The notes under the pieces: generated by a model
What the model was told of the DNA's origin: nothing
Databases searched by the model: none
What the model saw: only the letters and a program-made list of their open reading frames with translations
Made by a program: the position numbers and the translations under genes
DNA from: JACQFK01 sp036383955
GTDB lineage: Bacteria; Planctomycetota; MHYJ01; JACPRB01
Direction of reading: 5' to 3'
NCBI GenBank assembly: GCA_036383955.1
Contig: DASVNH010000116.1
Coordinates: forward strand, 11,303 to 75,302
Length of the DNA stretch: 64,000 nucleotides
Shown: in pieces, positions 23,968 to 32,268 of the stretch
How positions within the stretch are numbered: position 1 is the stretch's first letter
How the letters are laid out: each line of letters opens with the position of its first letter

Positions 23968-25104
23968 ATGGTTCTCGCGCTCCTTCTGGCCCTCCAGACG
24001 GACTGGCCGCGCTGGCGCGGGGCCGACGGGTCGGGAGTCTCCCCGGAAGCCCTGAAGGCCGAGGCCCTGGCCCGGCCGAAGCTCCTCTTCCGGGCCCAGC
24101 TGGGCGAGGGGCTCTCCTCCGTCTCGATCGTGGCCGGCAAGCTCTATACCCTCGGCAACCAGGGCGGGCAGGACGTCGTGTCCTGCCTCGACGCGAAGAC
24201 CGGCAAGCCCGTCTGGCGCTTCCCCTACAAGTGCCCCGCCGGCAACTTCAACGGCCCGCGCGCCACCCCCACCGTTCACGGGGGGCTCGTCTACACCCTC
24301 AGCCGCAACGGCCAGGCCTTCGCCCTCGACGCCGTCACGGGCGAGCCCAAATGGCAGGCGGACCTCGCGAAGCTCTACGGGGCCAAGACCGGCGACTACG
24401 GCATCACCGGCTCGCCTCTCGTCCTCGGCGACGCGCTCGTCTTCAACGCCTGCGCGAAGGGCGTCGCCCTGAACCGGACCAGCGGCGAGAAGCTCTGGGC
24501 GAGCGCCGCCGGCACGAGCGGCTTCGCGTCGCCGGTGGCGGTCGACGGCTCCGTCGCCCTCTTCACGGCCTCCTCCCTTTCGATCCTCGACCCCGCCACG
24601 GGCCGCGAGCTCTCCGCCTTCGCCTGGCAGACCTCCTTCGACGCGAACGCGGCCGACCCCGTCCTCTTCGACGGCAAGCTCTTCATCACGTCCGGCTGGG
24701 ACAAGGGCTGCGCCCTGCTCAAGCTCGAGAACCAGCGCCTCAGCTCCCTCTGGCAGAACACGGAGATCCGGAGCCAGATCGCGTCGCCGGTCCACCTCGA
24801 CGGCCGCCTGTTCGGCATCGACGACAACACCCCCAACGGCCAGCTCAAGTGCCTCGACGCGAAGACCGGCAAGCCCCTCTGGTCCCGCAAGGGCGGCTTC
24901 GGCAACCTGCTCGCCGCCGGCGGCAAGCTGCTCTCCATCGACCGGACCGGCCTCCTCGTCGTCGTCGACGCCGACGGGAAGGACGTCGCCAAAGCCCAGG
25001 TCCTCGGCCGCGCCGCGAAGAACTGGACCGCGCCGGTGCTCTGCGACGGCCTGCTCTACTGCCGGGACGGCGAGGGGCTGCTGGTCTGCCTCGACCTCCG
25101 ATGA
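23968..25104 (+). CDS. Exported PQQ-type beta-propeller protein
   Basis: The 378-residue protein starts MVLALLLALQTDWPRWRG, a very short hydrophobic leader followed by the WPRWRG motif found at the mature start of many planctomycetal outer-membrane-assembly (BamB/PQQ-like) propeller proteins. Repeated blades carry the signature LDAKTGKPVWRFPY, LDAVTGEPKWQ, LDPATGRELSAF and LDAKTGKPLWSRKGG. I see no catalytic motif of a quinoprotein dehydrogenase, so a binding or scaffold role is more likely. Its ATG overlaps nothing upstream and lies 8 nt after TAACAT, so it may be leaderless. The stop overlaps the next start by 4 nt (ATGA). Confidence 0.85.
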   Translation: MVLALLLALQTDWPRWRGADGSGVSPEALKAEALARPKLLFRAQLGEGLSSVSIVAGKLYTLGNQGGQDVVSCLDAKTGKPVWRFPYKCPAGNFNGPRATPTVHGGLVYTLSRNGQAFALDAVTGEPKWQADLAKLYGAKTGDYGITGSPLVLGDALVFNACAKGVALNRTSGEKLWASAAGTSGFASPVAVDGSVALFTASSLSILDPATGRELSAFAWQTSFDANAADPVLFDGKLFITSGWDKGCALLKLENQRLSSLWQNTEIRSQIASPVHLDGRLFGIDDNTPNGQLKCLDAKTGKPLWSRKGGFGNLLAAGGKLLSIDRTGLLVVVDADGKDVAKAQVLGRAAKNWTAPVLCDGLLYCRDGEGLLVCLDLR

Positions 25105-25550
25105 TCTACCTCGTCAAGGCGAACGGCGATCTGATATCGCCCTGCGCCTGCGTGTCGACGCCCATCGCCGCGCCGGGCCAGAAGGACTGCCCCTGGTGCG
25201 GCTGCGGCTGGCTCTTCGTCTGCTCCGCCTGCCGGAAGACGTTCACGTTCGCGCGGGCGGAGGAGGTCGACGCCACCTGGGAGGAGCTCGCCCGCCGCGA
25301 CGGGCGAGGGGACGTCGAGGAATGGGTCGAGTTCATGAAGATCCTGCAGAAGGACCTCCGGCCGGGCGCGCTCTACGTCTACCTGGACGGCTGGGTCTTC
25401 CGGACGGACCAGAAGGACCTGCGCTTCGACGGCTGGCACGCGAAGCACGACTTCGCGCGGGCGCCGCAGGTCGTCGGGCGCGAGCTCATCGACCGGACGA
25501 TCGGCACCCGCGCGTACTGGGACGAGCGGCGGGTGCTGACCGAACAATAA
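25101..25550 (+). CDS. Cysteine-rich hypothetical protein (zinc-ribbon-like N-terminus)
   Basis: The 149-residue product has three close cysteine groups in its first 50 residues (CACVSTP, CPWCGCGW, VCSAC), which look like a zinc ribbon. The remainder is rich in acidic and aromatic residues (EEWVEFMKILQKDL, LYVYLDGWVFRTDQKDLRFDGWHAKHDF). No signal peptide is present, so it should be cytoplasmic. The family is not recognised. The ATG at 25101 overlaps the stop of the propeller gene by 4 nt, so it is co-translated with it. It ends just before a double hairpin between convergent genes. Confidence 0.75.
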   Translation: MIYLVKANGDLISPCACVSTPIAAPGQKDCPWCGCGWLFVCSACRKTFTFARAEEVDATWEELARRDGRGDVEEWVEFMKILQKDLRPGALYVYLDGWVFRTDQKDLRFDGWHAKHDFARAPQVVGRELIDRTIGTRAYWDERRVLTEQ

Positions 25551-25603
25551 CCCTTCGACTCGCTCCGCTCGCTCAGGGTGAGCCGAGCGGACGCGCTCGG
25601 CTC
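25551..25603. terminator. Palindromic element and strong hairpin between convergent genes
   Basis: CCCTTCGAC...GTCAGGG-type element (25551-25578) is followed by GAGCCGAGCG-GACG-CGCTCGGCTC (25580-25603), a perfect 10-bp stem. It fills the 51-bp gap between two convergent stops, so a bidirectional terminator is likely. No U-tract is present on either strand. Confidence 0.6.
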
Positions 25604-26180
25604 ACTCGGCTTTCAGCGGAGTGACCTTGATGTTCTTGAACTGGAAGCGGACGTTTTCGCCCTGCAGGCCGATGTAGCCTTCGCGGGGCGAGGCCAGCTC
25701 GATGCTCCAGGCCTCCTTGCCGTTGAAGGTGAGCTTGGCGGAGCGGCCCTGGACGCGGAGCACGAACGTGTTCCACTCGCCGGGCTTGTGGAGGCCGGCC
25801 GGCACCGTCGCGTCCTTGAGGCCGGCGCCCTCGCCTTCCTTGCCCTTGAGCAGATTGACCTGGGCGCAGGTCCGCGGCCAGGGCTCGCCTTTCTCCAGGG
25901 CGTGGAACAGGATGCCGCTGTCGTACTTCTCCGCCGTCGTCTTCCAGTCCACGGTCAGCTCGAAGTCCTTGTACATCTTCTCCGTGCGGAGCCAGCCGTT
26001 GCCCGCGCCGGCCGTGATGCAGCCGTCCTCGACGGTCCACACCGTCTTGTTCACGGCCACCCAGCCCGTGAGGTCCTTCCCGTTGAACAGCTCGATCGGG
26101 CCGTCCTTGTCCTGAGCGAGGGCCGACAGGCCCGCGTCGAAGGACTGGAGGGCGAGGAGCAGCAGAAGGGACATGGTCAT
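25602..26180 (-). CDS. Exported DUF1080 (3-keto-disaccharide hydrolase-like) domain protein
   Basis: The 192-residue protein is a short exported DUF1080 domain, a concanavalin-like beta-sandwich: IELFNGKDLTGWVAVNKTVWTVEDGCI, FELTVDWKTTAEKYDSGILFHAL, RVQGRSAKLTFNGKEAW, GYIGLQGENVRFQFKNIKV. Members have been linked to hydrolysis of 3-keto-glycosides, and many occur in Planctomycetes and Verrucomicrobia. The leader MTMSLLLLLALQSFDAGLSALAQ is Leu-rich and probably cleaved near ALA or LAQ. GGAGAT lies just before the ATG. It diverges from the large NHL-repeat gene and is not in an operon. Confidence 0.85.
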   Translation of the reverse strand: MTMSLLLLLALQSFDAGLSALAQDKDGPIELFNGKDLTGWVAVNKTVWTVEDGCITAGAGNGWLRTEKMYKDFELTVDWKTTAEKYDSGILFHALEKGEPWPRTCAQVNLLKGKEGEGAGLKDATVPAGLHKPGEWNTFVLRVQGRSAKLTFNGKEAWSIELASPREGYIGLQGENVRFQFKNIKVTPLKAE

Positions 26181-26286
26181 CTCCTGTTCAGTCGACGTCC
26201 TCTTTTACGCCCCGGACGGCCACGGTGGCAACGGAAAAGCGGCGATTTTGAGAGCTGCTTTTCGCGAAGGAAGACATTATCTCTCC

Positions 26287-29200
26287 ATGACTCTGATGCT
26301 CTGTCTCCTGATGTCCCAGGGAACCCCCGTCCGGGCCGACGACCTGGACGCGCTGGTCGAGTGGGTCGACGGCGCCGCGCGGCCGCGCAAGGAAAGCCCG
26401 CGCCACGTGCTCTGGACCCAGACCAGCGCCCCGGAGTGGAACGGCCTGCGCTTCGGTGACTCCAAGGCGGCCGGCCTCCGGCACCTCAAGGCGACCTTCA
26501 AGAAGGACCTCGAGGCCGGCAGCCTGCTCGTCCAGGGCGGCGGCCGCGCGAGCGCCCTCAAACCGGGCGCGGCGGGCGATCCGGCGGACGAAGCCCAGTG
26601 GATCCCCGGGCAGCGCCTCGGCGGCGAGGCGGCCGTCGGCAAGGAATACGCCCTCTGGACGTTCCCGCCGGGGACGTCGACCCGCGCCCTCCGCTTCAGC
26701 CAGACGAGCGCCTCGAGCGAGAAGGACTACGCCGGCTGGCTCGGCGGCGCGTGGCTCCTGCCCGGCCGCTATGCCGACCTCGCCCGCGCCGCGGCCCCGA
26801 GCTCCCGCGCCAACGACCACCATGCCGCCAAGCTCGTCAACGGCCGCCACGACGACTGGGGCCCCTGGGACAACACGACCGAAGCGATGACGTCCGTCGC
26901 CGAGCGCCCCGAATGGATCCTGCTCGCGTGGCCCGCCGAGGTCCGGCTCTCCGGCCTCTGCGCCCTCGGCGCGGGCTTCGGCGACGGCGAGGTCGCGGCC
27001 TACACGGGGCCGGCCGATCGACATCCCCGGGAAGCCGCCGACGGCGACTGGACGTCGATCCGGACCTTCACCGGCTTCAAGAGCCAGTACCCGCGCACGA
27101 TGAGCCCGAACTGGATCGACTTCGGCCGCGAGGTGAAGACCCGGGCCGTCCGCCTCCGGCTGACGAAAGTCACCTCCGAAGACCACCCCCACATGAAGGG
27201 CAACACCAAGGACGGCACGCGCGTCTGGCTGCACGAGCTGCTCGCGCTCTCGCCGCTCGGCGACGCGGCCCTCGCCTCCGCCGCCGTGAAGGCGCCCGAG
27301 GCGGAGCATCCGCCGATCCCCGTGAAGTTCACGCTGCCCGAGCCCGGCTTCGTCACGCTCGTGATCGAGGACGCCGAGGGCCGCCGCGTGCGCAACCTGG
27401 TCAGCGAGACGCCCTTCCCCGCCGGCGAGAACACGGCCTGGTGGGACGGGCTCGACGACCTGGGCCGCGACCGCGGCGCCGCCGGCCACGCGATCTACCA
27501 CATTCCCGGGCAGGCCGTCGCGCCCGGCGCCTATCGCGTGCGCGGCCTGCGCCGCGGCGGGATCGACCTGCTCTACGAGATGTCCGTCTACAACTCGGGC
27601 CACCCGGCCTGGGCCACCGCCGACCGCTCCGGCGGCTGGCTCGCCGACCACAGCCCGCCGAGCGACGTCCTCTTCGTGCCCACCGACGCGGGCCCGCAGA
27701 TCTGGATCGCGAGCCACGTCGCCGAGGGCGGCGACGGCCTGGTCATGATCGACCTCGACGGCAAGAAAGTCGGCGCGATCCGCTGGCTCGGCGGCAACTG
27801 GACCGGCGCGTCCCACCTCGCGCGCGACGGCAAGCAGGTCTACACCGCCGCCGGCTGGGAGCAGGACAAGGACAAGAAGAAGGGCGACATCCGCCTGATG
27901 AAGATCGACGCCAAGGGCGGCGCGAAACGGGTGGTCGCCTTCCCGCTCGACGACCGCAAGGACGCGGAGGTCGGCGGGCTCGCCGTCCGCGACGGCCTCC
28001 TCGCCGTCTCGCTGCCGAAGCGGAACGAGGTCGCCCTGGTGGACGTCGCCGCCGAGAAGATTCTCGGCGTGAACCAGGTGGAGGACCCGAAGGGCCTCGC
28101 CTTCGAGAAGGGCGCCCTGCTGGCGATCAGCGGGAAGAAGGTCGTCCGCTACGCGATCGAAGGCGGCTCGCTCGTGAAGCCGAAGGACGTCGTCGCCCTC
28201 CAGGAGCCGAGCGGGATCGCGCTCGACGCCGAAGGCCGCCTCTACGTGTCGGACCGGGGGACGTCGCACCAGGTCCACGTCTTCACGCCGGACGGCAAGC
28301 CGCTGCGGACGATCGGCACGGCGGGCGCGCCCGCGCTGGGCGCGTACGACCCGTCGCGCATGACCGAGCCGTCGGGGCTGACGGTGGCGCCGGACGGCAC
28401 GGTCTGGGTGGCCGAGCACAGCTACCAGCCCAAGCGGATCAGCGCGTGGAGCGACAAGCTCGTGAAGGCCTTCTACGGGCCGCCCGAGTACGGCGGCGGC
28501 GGGCAGATCGACCCGAAGGACAAGACGCGGTTCTACTACAACGGCATGGAGTTCAAGCTCGACTGGGAGAAGGGCACGAACACGCTCGTCGGCGTCTTCT
28601 ACCGGCCGGGGGCGGACGGCTTCGCCCACCCCAAGGGCCACCACGCCGACGGCCCGCCGCAGCAGGCGATCTACGCGAACGGCAAGCAGTACATGAGCAA
28701 CAGCTTCAACTCGAACCCGACCAACGGGACGTCGATGGTCTTCCTCTGGGAGCTCCAGGGCGGCCGCGCGAAGCCCGTGGCGGCCGTCGGGCAGACCAGC
28801 CACTGGGACCGTTTCAAGCCGTCGAAGGAATCGACGACCTTCGCCTGGAACGACCGGAACGGCGACGGGAAGGCGACGGACGACGAGATCGCGACGAAGC
28901 CGGGCCGGGCGGGCGGGCTGGTCGTCCACGACGACCTGTCGATCGTGAGCTCCCAGGGCTGGCGGCTGGCGTACCCCTACGATCTCGCGAAGGCGGAAAA
29001 GGTCGTCGAGGGCACGCAGCCCGGCCTTTCGTCGGGCGGCGACCAGGCGATGACGGCCGGCGACGGCTGGACGATCCTGACGATCGGTCCGAAGCCGTTC
29101 GGGGCGGACTCGCTGGCCGGCGTGAAGGACGGCAAGCCGCTGTGGAGCTACCCGAGCCTCTGGCCGGGCCTGCACGCGTCGCACAACGCGCCGCTGCCGA

Positions 29201-30339
29201 CGTTCCCCGGCCAGCTGCTCGGCACGACGCGGCTGCTCGGGGGCTTCGTCCCGACGCCCGCCGGCGAGCTCTGGGCCGTCAACGGCAACATGGGCAACGT
29301 CTACCTGTTCACGACCGACGGCCTCTTCGTCGCGACGCTCTGGAAGGACGGCCGCCTCGCCTCGTGGGCCATGCCCGCGGCGATCCGGGGGATGTCGGTC
29401 AAGGACGCCTCCCTGCACACCGAGGATTTCTGGCCGACGATCACGCGGACGGCCTCCGGCGAGACCTACATCACGGTCGGCGTGAACACGACCAGCACGA
29501 TCGTGCGCGTGACCGGGCTCGAGACGCTGAAGCGCCTGCCGCCGTCGACCGTGACGGTGACGAACGCCGACCTCGCCGCCTGCGCCGACTACTTCGTGAA
29601 GCGCGACCTGGCCCGGGCGAGCCGGGAAGGCACGGGCACGCTCGAGGTGTCGCTCCGCAAGACGGCGCCGGAGGTCGACGGCAAGCTCGAGGACTGGGCG
29701 GGGGCCGCCTGGGTGACGATCGACTCCCGGACGAAGCAGGTCGGCGACTGGGGCCACGAGGAGCTGAAGACGCGCGCGGCGGTGGCCGTCGCGGGCGACC
29801 GCCTCTACGCGGCCTTCCGCACGGGCGACGAGGGCCTCCTGCGCAACACGGCGGAGGCGCTCCCGATGCTCTTCAAGACGGGCGGGGCGCTCGACCTCGT
29901 GATCGGCGCCGATCCCGCGGCCGACCCGAAGCGCGAGAAGCCGGCGGCCGGCGACGTCCGCCTGATCGTCACGCGCGCGAAGGACAAGACGGTCGCCGCG
30001 CTGTACCGGGCGGTGGTGCCGGGGACGTCGAATCCCCTCCCCTTCAGCTCGCCCTGGCGGACGGTGACGATCGACCGGGTCGACGACGTGAGCGCCGACG
30101 TGAAGCTCGCCTCCGAGAAGGGGGGGCTCTACGAGTTCTCGATCCCGCTCGCCACGCTGGGCCTGAAGCCCGGCCGGGAGATCCGCGGGGACGTCGGCCT
30201 GCTGCGCGGCAACGGCTTCCAGACGCTGCAGCGGGTCTACTGGCAGAACAAGGCGACCGGCCTCACCGCCGACGTCCCGGGCGAGGCGATGCTCACGCCG
30301 CGCCTCTGGGGCCGCTGGGTCTTCATCCCCGAAAAGTGA
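26287..30339 (+). CDS. Large exported NHL-repeat protein with FlgD-like and carbohydrate-binding-like ends
   Basis: The 1350-residue protein has a short leader (MTLMLCLLMSQGTPVRADD), an N-terminal beta-rich region containing a discoidin-like stretch (KLVNGRHDDWGPWDN, TKAVRLRLTKV-type), and a FlgD-like Ig segment (FTLPEPGFVTLVIEDAEGRRV, WWDGLDDLGRD) near 340-410. A long NHL/beta-propeller follows (SGIALDAEGRLYVSDRG, SGLTVAPDGTVWVAEHS). The end is a family-9-like carbohydrate-binding/DOMON domain (APEVDGKLEDWAGAAW; FSIPLATLGLKPGREI). No catalytic residues are evident; it is probably a surface glycan-binding protein. An upstream ATG at 26173 would overlap the divergent gene, so I prefer 26287, preceded by GAAGGAAG. 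Part of its 3' end is repeated 520 bp downstream. Confidence 0.85.
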   Translation: MTLMLCLLMSQGTPVRADDLDALVEWVDGAARPRKESPRHVLWTQTSAPEWNGLRFGDSKAAGLRHLKATFKKDLEAGSLLVQGGGRASALKPGAAGDPADEAQWIPGQRLGGEAAVGKEYALWTFPPGTSTRALRFSQTSASSEKDYAGWLGGAWLLPGRYADLARAAAPSSRANDHHAAKLVNGRHDDWGPWDNTTEAMTSVAERPEWILLAWPAEVRLSGLCALGAGFGDGEVAAYTGPADRHPREAADGDWTSIRTFTGFKSQYPRTMSPNWIDFGREVKTRAVRLRLTKVTSEDHPHMKGNTKDGTRVWLHELLALSPLGDAALASAAVKAPEAEHPPIPVKFTLPEPGFVTLVIEDAEGRRVRNLVSETPFPAGENTAWWDGLDDLGRDRGAAGHAIYHIPGQAVAPGAYRVRGLRRGGIDLLYEMSVYNSGHPAWATADRSGGWLADHSPPSDVLFVPTDAGPQIWIASHVAEGGDGLVMIDLDGKKVGAIRWLGGNWTGASHLARDGKQVYTAAGWEQDKDKKKGDIRLMKIDAKGGAKRVVAFPLDDRKDAEVGGLAVRDGLLAVSLPKRNEVALVDVAAEKILGVNQVEDPKGLAFEKGALLAISGKKVVRYAIEGGSLVKPKDVVALQEPSGIALDAEGRLYVSDRGTSHQVHVFTPDGKPLRTIGTAGAPALGAYDPSRMTEPSGLTVAPDGTVWVAEHSYQPKRISAWSDKLVKAFYGPPEYGGGGQIDPKDKTRFYYNGMEFKLDWEKGTNTLVGVFYRPGADGFAHPKGHHADGPPQQAIYANGKQYMSNSFNSNPTNGTSMVFLWELQGGRAKPVAAVGQTSHWDRFKPSKESTTFAWNDRNGDGKATDDEIATKPGRAGGLVVHDDLSIVSSQGWRLAYPYDLAKAEKVVEGTQPGLSSGGDQAMTAGDGWTILTIGPKPFGADSLAGVKDGKPLWSYPSLWPGLHASHNAPLPTFPGQLLGTTRLLGGFVPTPAGELWAVNGNMGNVYLFTTDGLFVATLWKDGRLASWAMPAAIRGMSVKDASLHTEDFWPTITRTASGETYITVGVNTTSTIVRVTGLETLKRLPPSTVTVTNADLAACADYFVKRDLARASREGTGTLEVSLRKTAPEVDGKLEDWAGAAWVTIDSRTKQVGDWGHEELKTRAAVAVAGDRLYAAFRTGDEGLLRNTAEALPMLFKTGGALDLVIGADPAADPKREKPAAGDVRLIVTRAKDKTVAALYRAVVPGTSNPLPFSSPWRTVTIDRVDDVSADVKLASEKGGLYEFSIPLATLGLKPGREIRGDVGLLRGNGFQTLQRVYWQNKATGLTADVPGEAMLTPRLWGRWVFIPEK

Positions 30340-30845
30340 TTAGCCACAGAGGCATAGAGACGCGTGATTACTGACTTCTTCGTGGCGTCCCCGGAGGAGA
30401 TCCGACATCTCGACTGGACCCGTAGTATCGGCGATATTTTCCAATGCGCCCAATTCGAGAGCGTCGATACCGTCAAGCTCGGGCATCTGGAATACCTCCT
30501 GGTCGGAACGGAATCCTACGAGGCGACGCGCCAAATGGATGGATCCGAGATCAAGGCCGAAAAGGAGGGTCCTTGGATCTATACCCTCAACGACCGTCTA
30601 GTCCGCGCTATGTCGGCTCTGACCCCCGAGTCTGCCCTGGATCCCGTCCGCAAGTGGATCGAAACGGAAGAGTGGCAGGCGGACCGCGCGACGCCTGAGA
30701 GCGTCGACGGCTTCGTCGAGATGCTGATCGATCTGGGAAAGCTGGCGTCCCGGGCGCTCGCCTCTGGGAAGAACATGTACCTCTACATGTCCCTGTAAGG
30801 GAGCGCGCCTCCACGCGGGTCGCCTCTGGGGCCGCTGGGTCTTCA
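30301..30845. repeat. 25-bp direct repeat flanking a small inserted gene
   Basis: CGCCTCTGGGGCCGCTGGGT plus CTTCA occurs at 30301-30325 (end of the NHL-repeat gene) and again at 30821-30845. The second copy continues into AAGCCCGAGTAA, so it is a second version of the same C-terminus (RLWGRWVFKPE-stop against RLWGRWVFIPEK-stop). The 30364-30798 gene sits between the copies. Insertion of a cassette into an ancestral 3' end, or duplication of that end, would explain it. Confidence 0.8.
30364..30798 (+). CDS. Orphan hypothetical protein, 144 residues, probably inserted
   Basis: The product is soluble and mostly alpha-helical, with no signal or membrane segment and no family I recognise (MITDFFVASPEEIRHLDWTR; LDPVRKWIETEEWQADRATP). 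The start is a GTG at 30364. A later start cannot be excluded. The DNA uses more AT-ending codons than its neighbours (GTAGTATCGGCGATATTTTC), pointing to a different history. It sits between two copies of the end of the preceding gene and right after a CACAGAG-type heptamer stretch (30344-30362). It resembles small immunity or accessory proteins in size and in its isolated setting, but that is only a guess. Confidence 0.6.
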   Translation: MITDFFVASPEEIRHLDWTRSIGDIFQCAQFESVDTVKLGHLEYLLVGTESYEATRQMDGSEIKAEKEGPWIYTLNDRLVRAMSALTPESALDPVRKWIETEEWQADRATPESVDGFVEMLIDLGKLASRALASGKNMYLYMSL

Positions 30846-30891
30846 AGCCCGAGTAACCAAGCGTCCGGGCGCGGGCTACAATACATTGAAC

Positions 30892-32187
30892 ATGGGCCAG
30901 GAGATCGTTTACTGCTCGCGTTGCCAGACGCGGATCGTCGGCGCCGACTTCGACAAGGGCGAGGCGTTCCGGGTCGACGAGGGCACCGCCTGTGCGAAGT
31001 GCGCGATGGGGCTGCTCTCCACCGCCCCGCTCGCCATCCAGAAGCAGATCCTCGACCAGAAAAAACGGGCCCTGGACAAGAAGCTCCAGCCCGCGCCGAC
31101 CCCTCGACGTCCCATGCCGGCCGTCGCCGCGCCGAAACCGTCCCGGCTTCCGGTGGCGGCGCTGGCGGTCATGGGACTGGCCGTCCTCCTGTGCGCGGGC
31201 CTGATGCTGAGGTCCGGCGGATCTCCGGCGCCGGCGCCGCCGGCCGCCCCCGCAGGGCCGTCGGAGCGCGACCTCGCTGCGCAGGGAGCCTTGAAGGTGG
31301 CGGTCTCGTACGCGAAGGATCACCCGGCGGAGCTCGACGAGCAGGCGAAGATCTTCGGGAAGATCACGCGGGAGTACGCCGGGACGCCCGCCGGCGCCGA
31401 AGCGAAGCGGCAGCTGGAACAGGTCGAGCGCCGGCGCGAGGAGGCGAAGGCCGTCGAGCTGGCGGCGGTCCTGACGCGGGCGCGCGAGATGGCCGCCAAG
31501 GAGCGGTACCAGGAGGCGGTCGACCTGCTCGAGGGCGCCCGGAAAAGCAGCCCGGAGGCGGCCCGCCCGCTCAACGAGAAAACCAAGGAGCTCACGGACG
31601 CGATGGCGGCCCGGTTCCCGGCCTTGAAGGAGCGGGCCGTCGCCGCCCGAAAGAGCGACGCCGCGGCGGAGCTCCAGCAGGTCCGCGATCTGGTGGCCAC
31701 GTGGGGCTCCCCCCGCTACAAAGAGGAGCTGGAAAGCGCCCTCGCCCTGGCCGTTCCTCCCATCGCGGCCAAGAAGGACGGCACGCTCTATCTGCCGGTC
31801 GCCGACGCCGCCCTGCGGGGCAGCGACAAGTTGCGTCGGACCCCCGGGGAGTGGGGAGCGACCCAGAGCTGGCACCACGTGACGGATTACGTCGAGTGGA
31901 CCGCGGCCCCCCGAGCGGCGGGCACCTACACGATCAAGCTGACCTACGCGTGTCCCAAGGTGGATAACCAGGGGTATAAGTTCGGCGGGGACTTCGCGGT
32001 CGCCGTGGCCGGCGGGGAGTCGAAGACGTTCACCGTCGAGCACACGGCCGCCTGGAGCGAGTTCAAGATGATCACCTTCGGAACCCTCCGGCTGCCAGCG
32101 ACGCCCTGCGTCATCACGATCCGGCCGGTGAAGGTCATCTCGAGCCTCATGAGCCTGCGCAATCTCCAGCTCGTGCCGGCTCCGTAA
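30892..32187 (+). CDS. Zinc-ribbon, single-pass membrane protein with exported C-terminal domain
   Basis: The 431-residue protein opens with a zinc ribbon (YCSRCQTRI ... CAKCAMG), then a Pro/Ala linker, a membrane helix (about 87-106), a charged helical region with TPR-like spacing (about 125-275), and a C-terminal beta-rich domain (GTLYLPVADAALRG ... AGTYTIKLTYACPKVDNQGYKFGGDF) resembling a carbohydrate-binding module of the CBM35/CBM6 kind. The zinc ribbon would face the cytoplasm. The ATG at 30892 is 9 nt after TACAAT (30877-30882); no Shine-Dalgarno sequence is present, so the message is probably leaderless. It stands alone. The function is unknown; the layout suggests a sensor or envelope scaffold. 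Confidence 0.8.
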   Translation: MGQEIVYCSRCQTRIVGADFDKGEAFRVDEGTACAKCAMGLLSTAPLAIQKQILDQKKRALDKKLQPAPTPRRPMPAVAAPKPSRLPVAALAVMGLAVLLCAGLMLRSGGSPAPAPPAAPAGPSERDLAAQGALKVAVSYAKDHPAELDEQAKIFGKITREYAGTPAGAEAKRQLEQVERRREEAKAVELAAVLTRAREMAAKERYQEAVDLLEGARKSSPEAARPLNEKTKELTDAMAARFPALKERAVAARKSDAAAELQQVRDLVATWGSPRYKEELESALALAVPPIAAKKDGTLYLPVADAALRGSDKLRRTPGEWGATQSWHHVTDYVEWTAAPRAAGTYTIKLTYACPKVDNQGYKFGGDFAVAVAGGESKTFTVEHTAAWSEFKMITFGTLRLPATPCVITIRPVKVISSLMSLRNLQLVPAP

Positions 32188-32189
32188 TT

Positions 32190-32268
32190 CACCACAAAGT
32201 CACAAAGAGCGCGAAGCGCCCCGCTTCGTGGTGAACTCTCGGTGTTCTCGGTGTCTCGGTGGTGAAGG
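32190..32268. repeat. Hairpin with CACAAAG / CTCGGTG repeats (locus M)
   Basis: TTCACCAC (32189-32196) pairs with GTGGTGAA (32227-32234). CACAAAG occurs twice on the left, and CTCGGTGT-type units occur three times on the right (32236-32262). It lies between convergent genes. A shorter CACAGAG stretch is at 30344-30362. Confidence 0.6.

Noticed and set aside
26173..26286. Upstream ATG for the NHL-repeat protein
   Set aside because: It would overlap the start of the divergent DUF1080 gene and place 38 non-signal residues before the leader.
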